Origin: Catalinimonas niigatensis
GTDB taxonomy: Bacteria; Bacteroidota; Bacteroidia; Cytophagales; Cyclobacteriaceae
Reading direction: 5' to 3'
Assembly (NCBI RefSeq): GCF_030506285.1
Contig: NZ_CP119422.1
Span: 4,885,501 to 4,949,500 of the forward strand
DNA: 64,000 nucleotides
Shown here: positions 33,414 through 43,397 of the stretch, piece after piece
How the letters are laid out: each line of letters opens with the position of its first letter
How positions within the stretch are numbered: position 1 is the first letter of the stretch
Translations under genes and position numbers: made by a program
The notes under the pieces: generated by a model
Database searches by the model: none
Seen by the model: only the letters and a program-made list of their open reading frames with translations
Told to the model about the DNA's origin: nothing

Positions 33414-36191
33414 TTAATTCCCAGTATCCAGCTTGACATTGGCGGTTTGAAGCGGGTTGCCATCGGCATCAATCTCCACCACCTCGTCAAAACCGATCTC
33501 CTGGAGCCCTTTCATGATCTTTTCTTTGTCACCCACCACAAACCACTGCAGTTGATCTGGCTTCAGCATCTTTTTGGTTAAAGACTGAACATCTTCCAGG
33601 CTCAGGTTGCGTACAGAGGCATCAAAGTTTTTGTAATAATCCTCATCCAGGCCATATTTGACCATTTCATTGAGTGAGCCTGCCACGGAACCGTTGGTTT
33701 CCCATCTTCCCGGAAGCTGGAGGATGGTATTGTTCTTCGTCTTCTCAAACTCCTCTTTGGTGATAGGCTTATCTCCCGTCACCTGCTGAAACTCTTTGAT
33801 GATCTCCTGCAAAGACTCCTTGGTTTTGTCTGTCTGCACAGGCGCATAAGCCAGCAAGGGGCGCTGACCTTTGGCATCCCATACCAGACTCATGGCGCCA
33901 TAGGACCAATGCTTATCTTCCCGCAGATTCATATTCAGGCGGGAGGTAAACTCTCCTCCGAACACTTTGATCATGGATTGCCGGGCTATTTCATCTACAT
34001 CACCATAAGGTTCGGTCAGATAACCCCCGATGATCACGGATTGCTGCGACTCAGGCCTGTCCATCAGATAGAGTACATTGCTTTTGCCTGAATTGACTTT
34101 GGCAATGTTCTTCTCGGGAACTTCTCCTTTCTTCCAGCCGGCAAATTTCTCTTCCAGTTGGCTGGTGAGTTCCTGCATGCTGATGTCGCCCACCACCACC
34201 ATCGTGGAATTATTGGGTTTGATCCAGGTGTCATAGAACTTGATCATGTCATTGCGGGTAAAACCTTCTACCGTTTCCACATCGCCGGAGCCAGTCAGCG
34301 GAAGACTATAGGCATGATCTTCGCCGTAAAGGAACTTAGGCATCACCCGCAGTGCCATAGACACCGGCTGTGACTTCTCTCGCTGTATACCTGCGATCTG
34401 CTGGTTTTTCAGACGCTGAAAATCTTCTTCGGGAAAAGCAGGGTTCAGGATGATGTCGCTGTACAGTTCCAGGCTCTCTCCAAGGGTCTGCTTCAGGGTG
34501 CTCATACCCACATAAGAGGCATCCAGATCAGAACCGGCGTTGATGGAAGCACCCAGCATCTGCATTTTCTCGCTGATTTCCAGAGCATCCATATTCTTTG
34601 TGCCTTCATCCATCATATTCATGGCCAGCGAGGCAACGCCGGGCTTGGCAAACTGGTCGGCAGCATAGCCCGCGTCTATTACCAGGTTAAAGTTAAGCGT
34701 AGGTACTCCGCTACGCTGTGCCAGCATCACCTTCATACCGTTTTTCAGCGTGGCAGTCTGCACATCAGGAAACTCAACAGGCTTTGCCTCGGCCATAGCC
34801 GGTAAGGATGAACGGTCAGCCTCTTCTCCGGTGACAGTATACTCAGGGAAGGGGGTGCAGATCAGCGTATGCTTGCCTTCGGAAATCCACTCCTGTGCAG
34901 TCTGTAGAATATCCTCTTTGGTAGCACTGGAGATGGTTTTCAGGGTCTTTTTATAATACTCAGGATCATCCCCATAGACTGCGTTCTGGGCCAGGATATC
35001 GGATTTGCCGCCAAAGCCGCCTATCCTTTCCAGCCCTTTGATGAAATTGGCGAAGTGCTGGGATTTTACCCGCTGCATTTCCTCTTCGGTAGGGCCATTT
35101 TCCAGAAACTCAGCAACCACTTCGTTGATGGTCTGCTCCACTTCCTCCACGGTACCTCCGGGTTTTACATTGGCCATGATGGTAAAAGTGCCTGCGAGTT
35201 CCATAGGATTGATGTAGCAGTACACGTAGCTTGCTGTCTGGTCTTCGTATACTAGTTTCTTGTAGAGACGGGATGTTTTACCGGCTGCAAGTACGTCGCT
35301 GGCCAGGTTGAGGTAAGAAGCTTCCTCGCTGCCCCACTCCGGCATGATCCAGGTCTGTACGATACGGGCTTCAGGCACACGGTCCTGGTACTGCTGACGG
35401 CTTTCTTTAAATCTGCGGGGGATGTTGACCTCCTGTGCCGCCAGGGTAGGGCCGGAGGAAATATTGCCGAAGTAGTGCCTCACTTTTGCATGTACTTCCT
35501 CAGGATTGACGTCGCCAGCCACCACCACTACCGCATTGGCAGGGCCATAGTAAGTTTTGAACCACTCCTGCACATCTTCCAGCGAAGCGGCATCCAGGTC
35601 TTCCATATCTCCGATGACTGTCCAGGAGTAAGGGTGCCCTTCAGGCCATAATGTTTTGGTGATCAGGTCATACTGTCGTCCGTAAGGCTGGTTTTCGCCT
35701 TGTCTTTTTTCATTCTGCACCACACCCCGCTGTTCGTCCAGCTTTTCCTGGTCAATAGCGCCAAGCAGGTGTCCCATGCGGTCAGATTCCAGCCAGAGCA
35801 CCTGGTCCAGAGCGGTGACGGGTACATTCTGGAAGTAGTTGGTGCGGTCTGTATTGGTGGTGCCGTTCAGGTCGGTACCACCGATACGTTCCAGTGCCTG
35901 GAAGTAGTCGTCGTTGAAGTTTTCACTGCCGTTGAACATCAGGTGCTCAAAGAGGTGGGCGAAGCCGCTCTTGCCTTCCTTTTCATCCTTGGAACCTACG
36001 TGGTACCACACGTTCACTGCGGCGATAGGCGCCTTATGGTCTTCATGGACGATGAGTCGGAGACCATTGTCCAGTACATACGCTTTGTAGGGGATGTCGA
36101 TGTCATCAGGGCTAAAGGGAATATCCTGTGCCGACAGGCTGAAGGCAAGAAAATACAGCAGGAGCAAAGGGGAGACGCATTTCTTTTTCAT
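33414..36191 (-). CDS. M16-family zinc metallopeptidase, exported
   Basis: 925 residues. Signal peptide at residues 1-21 (ending LSAQ). The inverted zinc motif HLFEH is at residues 79-83, with the downstream Glu in EQRGVVQNEK. Four M16 repeats are present: the N-terminal active half and a C-terminal half that begins near residue 485 and lacks HxxEH, as in pitrilysin-type clamshell enzymes. It probably degrades peptides in the periplasm or at the cell surface. Its start lies ~320 bp from the 42-bp array 3. Confidence 0.93.
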   Translation of the reverse strand: MKKKCVSPLLLLYFLAFSLSAQDIPFSPDDIDIPYKAYVLDNGLRLIVHEDHKAPIAAVNVWYHVGSKDEKEGKSGFAHLFEHLMFNGSENFNDDYFQALERIGGTDLNGTTNTDRTNYFQNVPVTALDQVLWLESDRMGHLLGAIDQEKLDEQRGVVQNEKRQGENQPYGRQYDLITKTLWPEGHPYSWTVIGDMEDLDAASLEDVQEWFKTYYGPANAVVVVAGDVNPEEVHAKVRHYFGNISSGPTLAAQEVNIPRRFKESRQQYQDRVPEARIVQTWIMPEWGSEEASYLNLASDVLAAGKTSRLYKKLVYEDQTASYVYCYINPMELAGTFTIMANVKPGGTVEEVEQTINEVVAEFLENGPTEEEMQRVKSQHFANFIKGLERIGGFGGKSDILAQNAVYGDDPEYYKKTLKTISSATKEDILQTAQEWISEGKHTLICTPFPEYTVTGEEADRSSLPAMAEAKPVEFPDVQTATLKNGMKVMLAQRSGVPTLNFNLVIDAGYAADQFAKPGVASLAMNMMDEGTKNMDALEISEKMQMLGASINAGSDLDASYVGMSTLKQTLGESLELYSDIILNPAFPEEDFQRLKNQQIAGIQREKSQPVSMALRVMPKFLYGEDHAYSLPLTGSGDVETVEGFTRNDMIKFYDTWIKPNNSTMVVVGDISMQELTSQLEEKFAGWKKGEVPEKNIAKVNSGKSNVLYLMDRPESQQSVIIGGYLTEPYGDVDEIARQSMIKVFGGEFTSRLNMNLREDKHWSYGAMSLVWDAKGQRPLLAYAPVQTDKTKESLQEIIKEFQQVTGDKPITKEEFEKTKNNTILQLPGRWETNGSVAGSLNEMVKYGLDEDYYKNFDASVRNLSLEDVQSLTKKMLKPDQLQWFVVGDKEKIMKGLQEIGFDEVVEIDADGNPLQTANVKLDTGN

Positions 36192-36515
36192 GTTGTGTGT
36201 GTTTGGTGAAAAATGTTGAGTTGGCAGTAAAGGCTAGCTATGCAAAAAAGTAAGCAGATGGTAAGTGATATCTCACTTAAGATAAGGAGTTCGAAAATCA
36301 TTGACAAGCAAATTTTTTGATTGTGTGTTTCTTTGATGATAAAAATGCGGTAAGAGGCCATCAGGGTTTCTTAAACTCGGCCAGGATTTATTCTCCGGAA
36401 TGAATGATTTAAGAAGAAAAGCTTACCTTTTGTTGAATACATAGTGCGTTTGAACTTTCCCGCATTTATCGCTTAGGCAGGCATTTCCTTACAGTGAGGC
36501 CATATTTAAACCTCC
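36192..36515. other. Spacer upstream of the M16 peptidase
   Basis: 324 bp without an ORF worth calling. It presumably holds the peptidase promoter on the minus strand. A decayed extra unit of array 3 may lie near 36474 (GGCAG 43 bp before the first clear unit). Nothing else stands out. Confidence 0.4.
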
Positions 36516-36829
36516 TGATGCAGGGCTGCAAAAAGAGGATTTTGGGCTGTTTTCTCTCTGTGTAGCTGCTGCACAAACATAATTCAGGGGTGATATATGA
36601 TTGTGCAGCGCTGCACAAAGACATCACGGGGGCAATACCTTACATTGCAGGCCAAAAAAATCACTTTTGGGGTGCTTTACACGCCTGTGTAGCCGGGAAA
36701 AATCATGTTTTGTACCCGAATTCTCTCTGTGATGTAAGTGCAATGTAATAACTGATAGCGAGCGCTCTTTGTGCAGCGCTACACAGGCAGTGCAGGGCGG
36801 TCATTTGTGTTTGTGCACCAGCATCTTCC
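36516..36829. repeat. 42-bp-period palindrome array 3 (TTGTGCAGCGCTGCACAA)
   Basis: Eight units start at 36516, 36558, 36601, 36643, 36685, 36727, 36769 and 36811; the period is 42 bp except one step of 43. Each begins (T/C)TGTG(C/T)AG or a decayed form. The best unit, 36601-36618, is a perfect 18-bp palindrome; 36559-36575 and 36769-36785 are near-perfect; the units at 36643 and 36727 are worn. Interiors share G-runs and TCAC/ATCAT words but differ. The core TGCAGCGCTGCA also occurs in array 2 (55811-55822). It lies between the peptidase start and the 3' end of a DUF3891 gene. Confidence 0.85.
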
Positions 36830-36926
36830 ACAGATTAATGTTCATGAGAATGAACATATTTCCTTACACGCTTATAGAAGTTCAAGTTTCAAAGTTTAGT
36901 TTCAGCTTTCATCCAACCACCATGCC

Positions 36927-37658
36927 TTACCTTTTTACCATCTGCCAGCGTCTGACTTCAGGAGATTGGTGGCCCAGCAGTTGCCTTAGCTCCTCATCAT
37001 TTTCAAAAACAAGCTGTTCTACACTATAATACTCCAGGGATATTTCAAAGCTATCTGATTTAAAAGGCCAGGGTGTGATGCAAAACTTGTTGTCTAGCTG
37101 GAAGATAAATCGGGGAGTGTTTTTAGGAAGCTTACCAATTTCCAGCTTTCTGCCCTGGGGTGGAATCTGTGACTTACAAAGCACCAGCGAACATTCATCA
37201 CACCAGCGCATGATGGTATAGGCACGCTCGCTTGCTTCTTTGTTGATACCCAAAGACCTGCGTAAGCTTTTCTGATAGTCAAGCTGTTCTTCCAGAAAAG
37301 CATCCAGTTCCTTGCTATCTCCCTGGAAGATATGATGGAGGTGGTAGGTATGCAGCGAAGCCATCAGAGCTATCCAACGGGACTTTTGTGCTGACTCTGA
37401 AACCACACTTCGGGCCTGCTCCAGATTATATTTTTGCTGAGTCAGGTCTTTGGGCGCTCCGGCTTCGGTCAGGTGGTTTTTTCCTTTCCAGCCCTGTTGT
37501 CCGTCATCATGTTCGGCAATGCTGCTCAGCATCTCCAGCCAGAGCGATTCATCGGTACGCAACTCTTCGTGCAGGTAGTAGGCAAGTTTGGCCGCCAGCA
37601 GTGCATGCGCTCTCTGAAAAATAATTTCCCATCCCTGGGGCGTAGGATTGACAATCAT
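36927..37658 (-). CDS. DUF3891 protein, HD-like
   Basis: 243 residues. The N-terminus matches DUF3891: QRAHALLAAKLAYYL followed by AEHDDGQQGW near residue 49-58 and SLHTYHLHH near 112-120. These His/Asp pairs resemble an HD-type metal site, so a metal-dependent phosphohydrolase fold is possible. No signal peptide. No functional partner is adjacent. The downstream side carries array 3. Confidence 0.7.
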   Translation of the reverse strand: MIVNPTPQGWEIIFQRAHALLAAKLAYYLHEELRTDESLWLEMLSSIAEHDDGQQGWKGKNHLTEAGAPKDLTQQKYNLEQARSVVSESAQKSRWIALMASLHTYHLHHIFQGDSKELDAFLEEQLDYQKSLRRSLGINKEASERAYTIMRWCDECSLVLCKSQIPPQGRKLEIGKLPKNTPRFIFQLDNKFCITPWPFKSDSFEISLEYYSVEQLVFENDEELRQLLGHQSPEVRRWQMVKR

Positions 37659-38078
37659 AGATTCTCCATTATTGAAACCATGCGGTTAACCTGTCTGTAC
37701 AAAAATTTGTTTTCATCAAGCTGAAAAATAGATGAAAGGAGAAATTAAAGCATGTCAACACCCAACCGTTTGATTTCTCCAAAACGAATTTGTACCAAAC
37801 TTCTACCATAAAAAAGAAAGCGCTATGACTGCTATTTCTCACCTTGAAAATACCTAACAAATTGCGTACTTTCATTAGGTATTTATCAGCAGCACTCCAT
37901 CAGGCTGTCATTTTAGCAATTAGTCATGGAATAGTACAGCAGAAAAGGTGGTATTTTGTACAGATCAAAGTTTTTGTAAAGCCAGGGTTACATGTATTTC
38001 TATTCGTTTACTAATTCATAAAATGACATATATTTTTTAGAAGAATCTGGTAGATATCTTTACTAAATTTCAAAACAT
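37659..38078. other. Divergent AT-rich spacer, 420 bp
   Basis: Between the DUF3891 gene (minus) and the large sensor gene (plus). No ORF with coding character and no 42-bp repeat. One imperfect inverted pair, AATACCTAA at 37849-37857 and TTAGGTATT at 37875-37883, could be a small stem or an operator. Confidence 0.4.
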
Positions 38079-41000
38079 ATGAAATTGTCCTTTTCACTTC
38101 CTAAGCGTTCGTATGTGGTGGTAGTGACCCTACTGATACTTTTTAGCTTATTTGCTTATTACTTCTGGATTTATCTGCCCTCCAGAGAAGAACTCCTGGT
38201 GGCAAACCGGGTGCGTGTGTTGCAGCAAATTGCCAGAAATTTCAAAGAAAAGGACAAAGTATATCAGAAAACAGCGGATGCCATTTTTGAGAAAATCAGG
38301 ACGATCAAAGCAGTGAATGACAAAATTAATTGCGATAGTCCTGATGTAGTGACGCAGTTGACCTTAGCCCTGAAAAAAGATGCGGTCAATACAGACCTGA
38401 TATTGGTGGATAGCGCATATGTTTTGAAAGCCGGTGAAATTGCATATACCAACGCAGAGATTACAGAGGAATGTAGGGTAAAAGTTGTGGCTACAGTTAG
38501 CGGAATTTTTAGCTCACTTGAGAAAAAAGAGAGTTTTGAACATTATATCTTATTTCAAAATAATGCATTGGCTTATAGCACAGTAGAGGGAGAAGCCCTG
38601 CAACTGATACAGGAGGCTTCAGACAGGAGTTTTCACATTGACAGTCTTCTGCATGGCGCCGAAGAGAGTACCATCAAAGTTCAACTCGCAGGTTTGAAGG
38701 AAAAATCCGAAGTGTTTGAGCCGGGACTTGAAGTCAAATTATCAGCAGTGAAGTACAAAATGTTTTCTGCACAAGTAATGACCTATGATAATAAACCCTG
38801 GACCCTCTATGCTTTGGTGAATGCAGAAAGCTTTGAAGCAGATATGAAGGAGGTGCCAGTCATGATGGTCATCATCATTGCTGTAGTCCTTTTAATCCTC
38901 ATATTTGCTTTGCCCCTGCTCAAACTTTCGTTGATCAGCCCTATTGAGCGCCTGCACCGGGTAGATGTGGTGCTTTCTACCACTTCTTTTGTCATCTGTA
39001 CCGGACTGATGGTTTTGTTTCTGCTATTTACCGTTTCCTACCGGGCAGATCGCCAAAAGGTAGATGGTGATCTTAAAACACTGTCAGATCAGCTCCAGAG
39101 CAACGTTCAGAATGACCTGCAAAATATCAGAACGCTCATCAGCCAACTGGAAGATGAAGTGTACCGGCAAAATGATACTGATACCATGACAGATATCAAT
39201 ATCTTTTCTAAACCCTATTTAAATGAAAAACTCAAAATCTACCCATTTCTTAAAAACCTTTATTGGCTGAATGATTCAGGAGAGTATAAATATCAGCTTT
39301 CAACAGTAACCCTGGAGAATAAAAAGATAGATCCAATTAACTTAGGAGAAAGGGATTATTTCCGGGAAATATCAGAAGGAAGAGGCTGGAGAGCGGATTC
39401 GGTTTCTCATGAGAGTCCTTTTTATTTACAGTCCATAGTCTCCTGGACAAACTCGGAAAAATTGCTGGTACTTTCCGTACCTTCAAAAGAACAGGAAATT
39501 ATCTTGCATAATGATACCCTCAAAGACTTAGAGGTACTGGCAGCTTCTGTGCGCTTTCATTCCATCATAGACCCTGTGTTACCCGTGGCGTATAGTTTTT
39601 GTGTGATGGATGAAAACGGGCAGGTTATTTTTCATTCGGATAAAGAAAGAAACCTTCAGGAAAATTTTCTTGCCGAAGTAGATGAGCACAAAGGCGTACT
39701 CTCGGCGATCATCGGAAAAAACAGTGTATATGCCGATGTCAGTACAGGAAGTTGTAATCAGAGGATATATATCAGCCCACTTAAGCATACCCCCTGGACA
39801 CTGGTAACTTTATACGATGAGGCTTATATTGAATCACCTTATCTTCAGGTAATTAGCCTGAGTGTGATTTGCATTCTGATCATAGGAGCTATCGCATTTT
39901 TTCAGTTGTACCTGTTTTCCATGTTCAACCGCAGACCCTCCAAACTGAAAAAGCAGGCTTTCTTCTACGATTGGTTATGGCCAGAGGAGGATAAAAAAAA
40001 GAAATATTATCGGGTAATGCTTTATAATATTCTCCTGGCGATTGTATTGTTTATCTATCATATTCTGTCAGATCTGACGGTTTTTCAGGTATTAGCCTCC
40101 TTCTTATATGCGATCATTTTTGCCAATACCAGCGTATGGATTCTTTTAACAGATGGATTAAAAGAAAAGAGAAGCAGAAGTAAACTGGTACTAAGCATAA
40201 CACTGATTGTGTGCTTTCTTATTATTTTTTCTATTACCCAATATTATACCCGGGAGTGGTTCAAAAACCTGAGTATTTTATTACTAATCGCAGCAGCATC
40301 TGTATTACCCCATCTTTCTTTCCGCAGGTTTGATCCGGGGACATGGCCCATCAGTGATCGTTTAAGCTACAGAAACAGCTACTGGGGCATGTTGTTTACC
40401 TTTCTTTTCATAAGCAGTGTACTACCGGCATTCTTCCTCTATAGTGCGGTTTATCAGCAGGAGCAGAAAATCTGGAAAAAGCATGAGATGTTTGAAATCA
40501 GCAAGACTGAAGAGGAAAGTGAAAAGCAGTTAAAAAAAATATATCTCTCATCTCAAATGGATGTGGATGAGCTTGAAAGACATGCTGAAGATATTGAAGT
40601 AGCCTATTATCAAAAGGCCAGGGAAAGTGGCGCTTACTATGAATGTCTGGGCTATCAGCAGTGTGATTGCGAAGATACTAAAACCCTGCTGACTACCAGA
40701 TGGGATAGTTTGCTGCACAAAAGCCGCCCTTTTTTCACCAATATGTTTGTAGCTTCCAACGGCTTTGTATTTGCCAATGGAGGCGATGAATGGGAAACCC
40801 GCTGGTGTGATAGGCATGGCATCCGGATGAAATACCATAGCATCAGCCATACTTCCGAAGACTCTGTTGTACTGGCCACCAGTATTGGCGGATTAGACTG
40901 GAGCTATAGCATAGACCGACTGGCAGGAGAACTTTTTTGGATTGGGCTGATTTGTCTGTTATGCGCGGTTTTCTTTATCGTTCGTTTTGCTACGAATCAG

Positions 41001-42182
41001 TTTTTTGCGCTCAACTTATTCAATAATCTGGAACCTATGCAGATAGATGATGCCTATCTGGAAACATATTTTGAGCAGAGTTATGATGAAGGTCATAAGC
41101 ATCTGTTTGTGATTGCCTTACCCTTTGCCGGTACGCATCGGCTTTATGGTAAAGAGCACCTTCGGGTGGTGGATGTGCCTCAGCTACTGGATGAAAATGA
41201 GAGCGCCAAAGTGCTGGAGATCAAAAATAGCCAGGTAGTGCTGGAGCATTTCAGCTATGTGATAGAAGATACCCAGGCCAACAAGCAGATTCTGGATATT
41301 GTAGAGCATCTTCTCAGAAATCAGAATAATATTATTATCGTTTCACGGCTTTCTCCCAGCCAGATCATTGATAAATATGAAATGTTTATCAGGCAAAGTA
41401 AGGACGCTGCGCAAAGAGCAGAACTGGAAGTACAGGTATCAAAATGGAAAGACATACTGGCAGGATTTGTCAAAGTGTTCTATTCCCTACTGCATGAAGA
41501 TACGCTCAAGATGAAGTACTCAGATGATTTCAGCATCAAAGAAATGCTGGCATACGAATTCAGGGTTAATGAGCAATACTTTAAAAGGGTGAAGGCCGCT
41601 TTCACTCAAAAGTGGGAAGCCGATCATATTGTTCTGGCACCTGCTTTAGAAGCAGCGGAAAAGGAGAAGTATACTCATCCCTTAAAATTTCAGGATATTA
41701 AGGAGGAAGTTTTGCTGAAAATCCAGAGCATGGCGCAGCCCTTCTACTACTCTTTGTGGAATACCTGCTCCAAAGAAGAAAAGTACCTGCTTTATGATCT
41801 GGCGATGGATGGTTTTGTAAATACTAAAAACGAGAAAGGTTTGAAAAAACTGATGGAGAAAGGGCTGATTTATTATCAGGAATCATTACAGATCATGAAT
41901 GAAAGCTTCAGAAACTTTATTCTCTCCACCATCAAAGAATCAGAATCGCTGGCCATGGAAAAAGAGTTACGGCAAAGCGGAACCTGGAGCCTGTACAGTT
42001 CAATCTTCCTGATCCTTTTGCTTAGTCTGATTGTCTTTATATCCCTATCGCAGAAGGAAATCATCAGTCAGTTTGTCGCCTTGCTGGTAGGGTTGGGTAC
42101 TGCCATTCCTTACTTACTACGGTTTAGCGGGTTCTTCAGCGCCTTTACCGGGAGTAAAGCTAAGGTGGTAGAGCAAATGTAA
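38079..42182 (+). CDS. 1367-residue membrane sensor with dCache-like and ATPase-like regions
   Basis: A very large protein with at least ten membrane helices (about residues 12-32, 258-280, 296-320, 590-612, 644-790 in a cluster of five, 952-971, and two at 1304-1350). The second outside loop (about 325-590) looks like a double Cache sensor: a long helix, LYWLNDSGEY, then LGERDYFREI and LVLSVPS. The cytoplasmic part from ~985 resembles a P-loop NTPase that has lost Walker A: LPFAGTHRLYGKEH at ~1011, an acidic VIEDTQ near 1058, NIIIVSRLS at ~1084, then a winged-helix-like segment EEKYLLYDLAMDGFVN at ~1235. It ends in two membrane helices. No kinase, cyclase or receiver domain is seen. I know no characterised homologue. 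Confidence 0.6.
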   Translation: MKLSFSLPKRSYVVVVTLLILFSLFAYYFWIYLPSREELLVANRVRVLQQIARNFKEKDKVYQKTADAIFEKIRTIKAVNDKINCDSPDVVTQLTLALKKDAVNTDLILVDSAYVLKAGEIAYTNAEITEECRVKVVATVSGIFSSLEKKESFEHYILFQNNALAYSTVEGEALQLIQEASDRSFHIDSLLHGAEESTIKVQLAGLKEKSEVFEPGLEVKLSAVKYKMFSAQVMTYDNKPWTLYALVNAESFEADMKEVPVMMVIIIAVVLLILIFALPLLKLSLISPIERLHRVDVVLSTTSFVICTGLMVLFLLFTVSYRADRQKVDGDLKTLSDQLQSNVQNDLQNIRTLISQLEDEVYRQNDTDTMTDINIFSKPYLNEKLKIYPFLKNLYWLNDSGEYKYQLSTVTLENKKIDPINLGERDYFREISEGRGWRADSVSHESPFYLQSIVSWTNSEKLLVLSVPSKEQEIILHNDTLKDLEVLAASVRFHSIIDPVLPVAYSFCVMDENGQVIFHSDKERNLQENFLAEVDEHKGVLSAIIGKNSVYADVSTGSCNQRIYISPLKHTPWTLVTLYDEAYIESPYLQVISLSVICILIIGAIAFFQLYLFSMFNRRPSKLKKQAFFYDWLWPEEDKKKKYYRVMLYNILLAIVLFIYHILSDLTVFQVLASFLYAIIFANTSVWILLTDGLKEKRSRSKLVLSITLIVCFLIIFSITQYYTREWFKNLSILLLIAAASVLPHLSFRRFDPGTWPISDRLSYRNSYWGMLFTFLFISSVLPAFFLYSAVYQQEQKIWKKHEMFEISKTEEESEKQLKKIYLSSQMDVDELERHAEDIEVAYYQKARESGAYYECLGYQQCDCEDTKTLLTTRWDSLLHKSRPFFTNMFVASNGFVFANGGDEWETRWCDRHGIRMKYHSISHTSEDSVVLATSIGGLDWSYSIDRLAGELFWIGLICLLCAVFFIVRFATNQFFALNLFNNLEPMQIDDAYLETYFEQSYDEGHKHLFVIALPFAGTHRLYGKEHLRVVDVPQLLDENESAKVLEIKNSQVVLEHFSYVIEDTQANKQILDIVEHLLRNQNNIIIVSRLSPSQIIDKYEMFIRQSKDAAQRAELEVQVSKWKDILAGFVKVFYSLLHEDTLKMKYSDDFSIKEMLAYEFRVNEQYFKRVKAAFTQKWEADHIVLAPALEAAEKEKYTHPLKFQDIKEEVLLKIQSMAQPFYYSLWNTCSKEEKYLLYDLAMDGFVNTKNEKGLKKLMEKGLIYYQESLQIMNESFRNFILSTIKESESLAMEKELRQSGTWSLYSSIFLILLLSLIVFISLSQKEIISQFVALLVGLGTAIPYLLRFSGFFSAFTGSKAKVVEQM

Positions 42183-42293
42183 CAGTATGAAAGCTGATTG
42201 TGAACAAGATTATTAGAACAAAAAGAAGCTGTCAACATGATATTGAAATTCAGGATAAAATCTATAACTTAATTAAACCTAACCTCTACTCAA

Positions 42294-43397
42294 ATGTCTA
42301 TACAGTTTGAAACTGTGCCATTCAATAGCAGGGATGGATTTACTTGCAATCTGAAACATGCAATCAGCAATAAAAGGGATTCTCAGCAGCGAAACCCTAT
42401 TTTGCTAGTGCATGGAGCAGGAGTGAGCGCTAATATTTTTAACCCACCTACCGAAAAAAACATCATAAGCATGCTGCTAGAAGAAGGCTATGATGTGTGG
42501 CTGGAAAACTGGCGTGCCAGCATTGACCTGCCTCCCAACGAATGGAATCTGGATCAGGCAGCCTTGTACGATCATCCTGCGGCTGTGCAGAAAGTGATGG
42601 AAGAGACTGGTGCCAAAGAGCTCAAGGCCATCATCCACTGCCAGGGCAGTACCAGCTTTATGATTTCGGCAGTTTTGGGATTGATTCCTGAAGTTAAAGT
42701 TATTGTCAGTAATGCAGTTTCCCTGCATCCGGTAGTGCCTAAATTCTCCGTCTTTAAGCTCAAAGTGCTGGTTCCTGTGGTTAAGCTGATGTTCAGATAC
42801 CTGAATCCGCAGTGGGGTATTTACGCACCTGATTTCAAATCCAGAATGCTGCGTTTACTGGTGAGACTCACTCATCCCGAAGATGATACACTGGTAGGTA
42901 AATTTGTAAGCTTTACCTATGGCACGGGATTTCCGGCTTTGTGGAAGCTGGAAAATCTGGATGAAAAAACCAAAGACTGGATACAGCATGAATTTGCTGA
43001 AGTGCCCCTCAGCTTCTTCGACCATATCAAGAAGTGCGTGAAACGAGGAGTGTTGGCGCCTGCCAAAGATAGTGGAGATAAAGCAGAAACTTATTTGTCA
43101 GAGCTGCCAAAGCTGAATGCCCGCATCACTTTGTTTAGTGGAGAAGATAATCTCTGCTTCCTGCCGCAGAGTCAGCAAAACACTTACAAATATTTGGAAA
43201 GTATTCAACCCCATGTCCATAACTTATACATCATCAAAGGCTACAGCCATCTGGACATCTTTTTCGGTAAAAACGCTCACCGTGACGTATTTCCTTTAAT
43301 GATCAACGCGCTCAATCAGGAACTTCAACCTAAAACACAACAATCATGGCCATCCCCAAAAGAATCAAGCGGTACCGGGACCGCTACGCACTCGTAG
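42294..43397 (+). CDS. Alpha/beta hydrolase with HCxGS elbow
   Basis: 367 residues. The oxyanion-side LLVHGAGVSANIF is near residue 37-49. The nucleophile elbow reads IIHCQGSTSFM, so the position normally held by Ser (xHSxG) is Cys116. Acid and base candidates are Asp in FSGEDNLCF and His in KGYSHLDIFFG. The HCxGS form is typical of hydrolases linked to GMC/cholesterol-oxidase-like enzymes, in which hydrolase and oxidoreductase can even be fused; the GMC gene lies at the end of this cluster. The last 52 bases overlap the next gene in another frame. Substrate is unknown; a lipid ester or thioester is plausible. Confidence 0.82.
   Translation: MSIQFETVPFNSRDGFTCNLKHAISNKRDSQQRNPILLVHGAGVSANIFNPPTEKNIISMLLEEGYDVWLENWRASIDLPPNEWNLDQAALYDHPAAVQKVMEETGAKELKAIIHCQGSTSFMISAVLGLIPEVKVIVSNAVSLHPVVPKFSVFKLKVLVPVVKLMFRYLNPQWGIYAPDFKSRMLRLLVRLTHPEDDTLVGKFVSFTYGTGFPALWKLENLDEKTKDWIQHEFAEVPLSFFDHIKKCVKRGVLAPAKDSGDKAETYLSELPKLNARITLFSGEDNLCFLPQSQQNTYKYLESIQPHVHNLYIIKGYSHLDIFFGKNAHRDVFPLMINALNQELQPKTQQSWPSPKESSGTGTATHS

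Noticed and set aside
31318-36829. 42-bp arrays as CRISPR arrays
   Set aside because: Period is too short for repeat plus spacer, the repeats are imperfect palindromes with varied centres, units within an array are diverged, and no cas genes are present.
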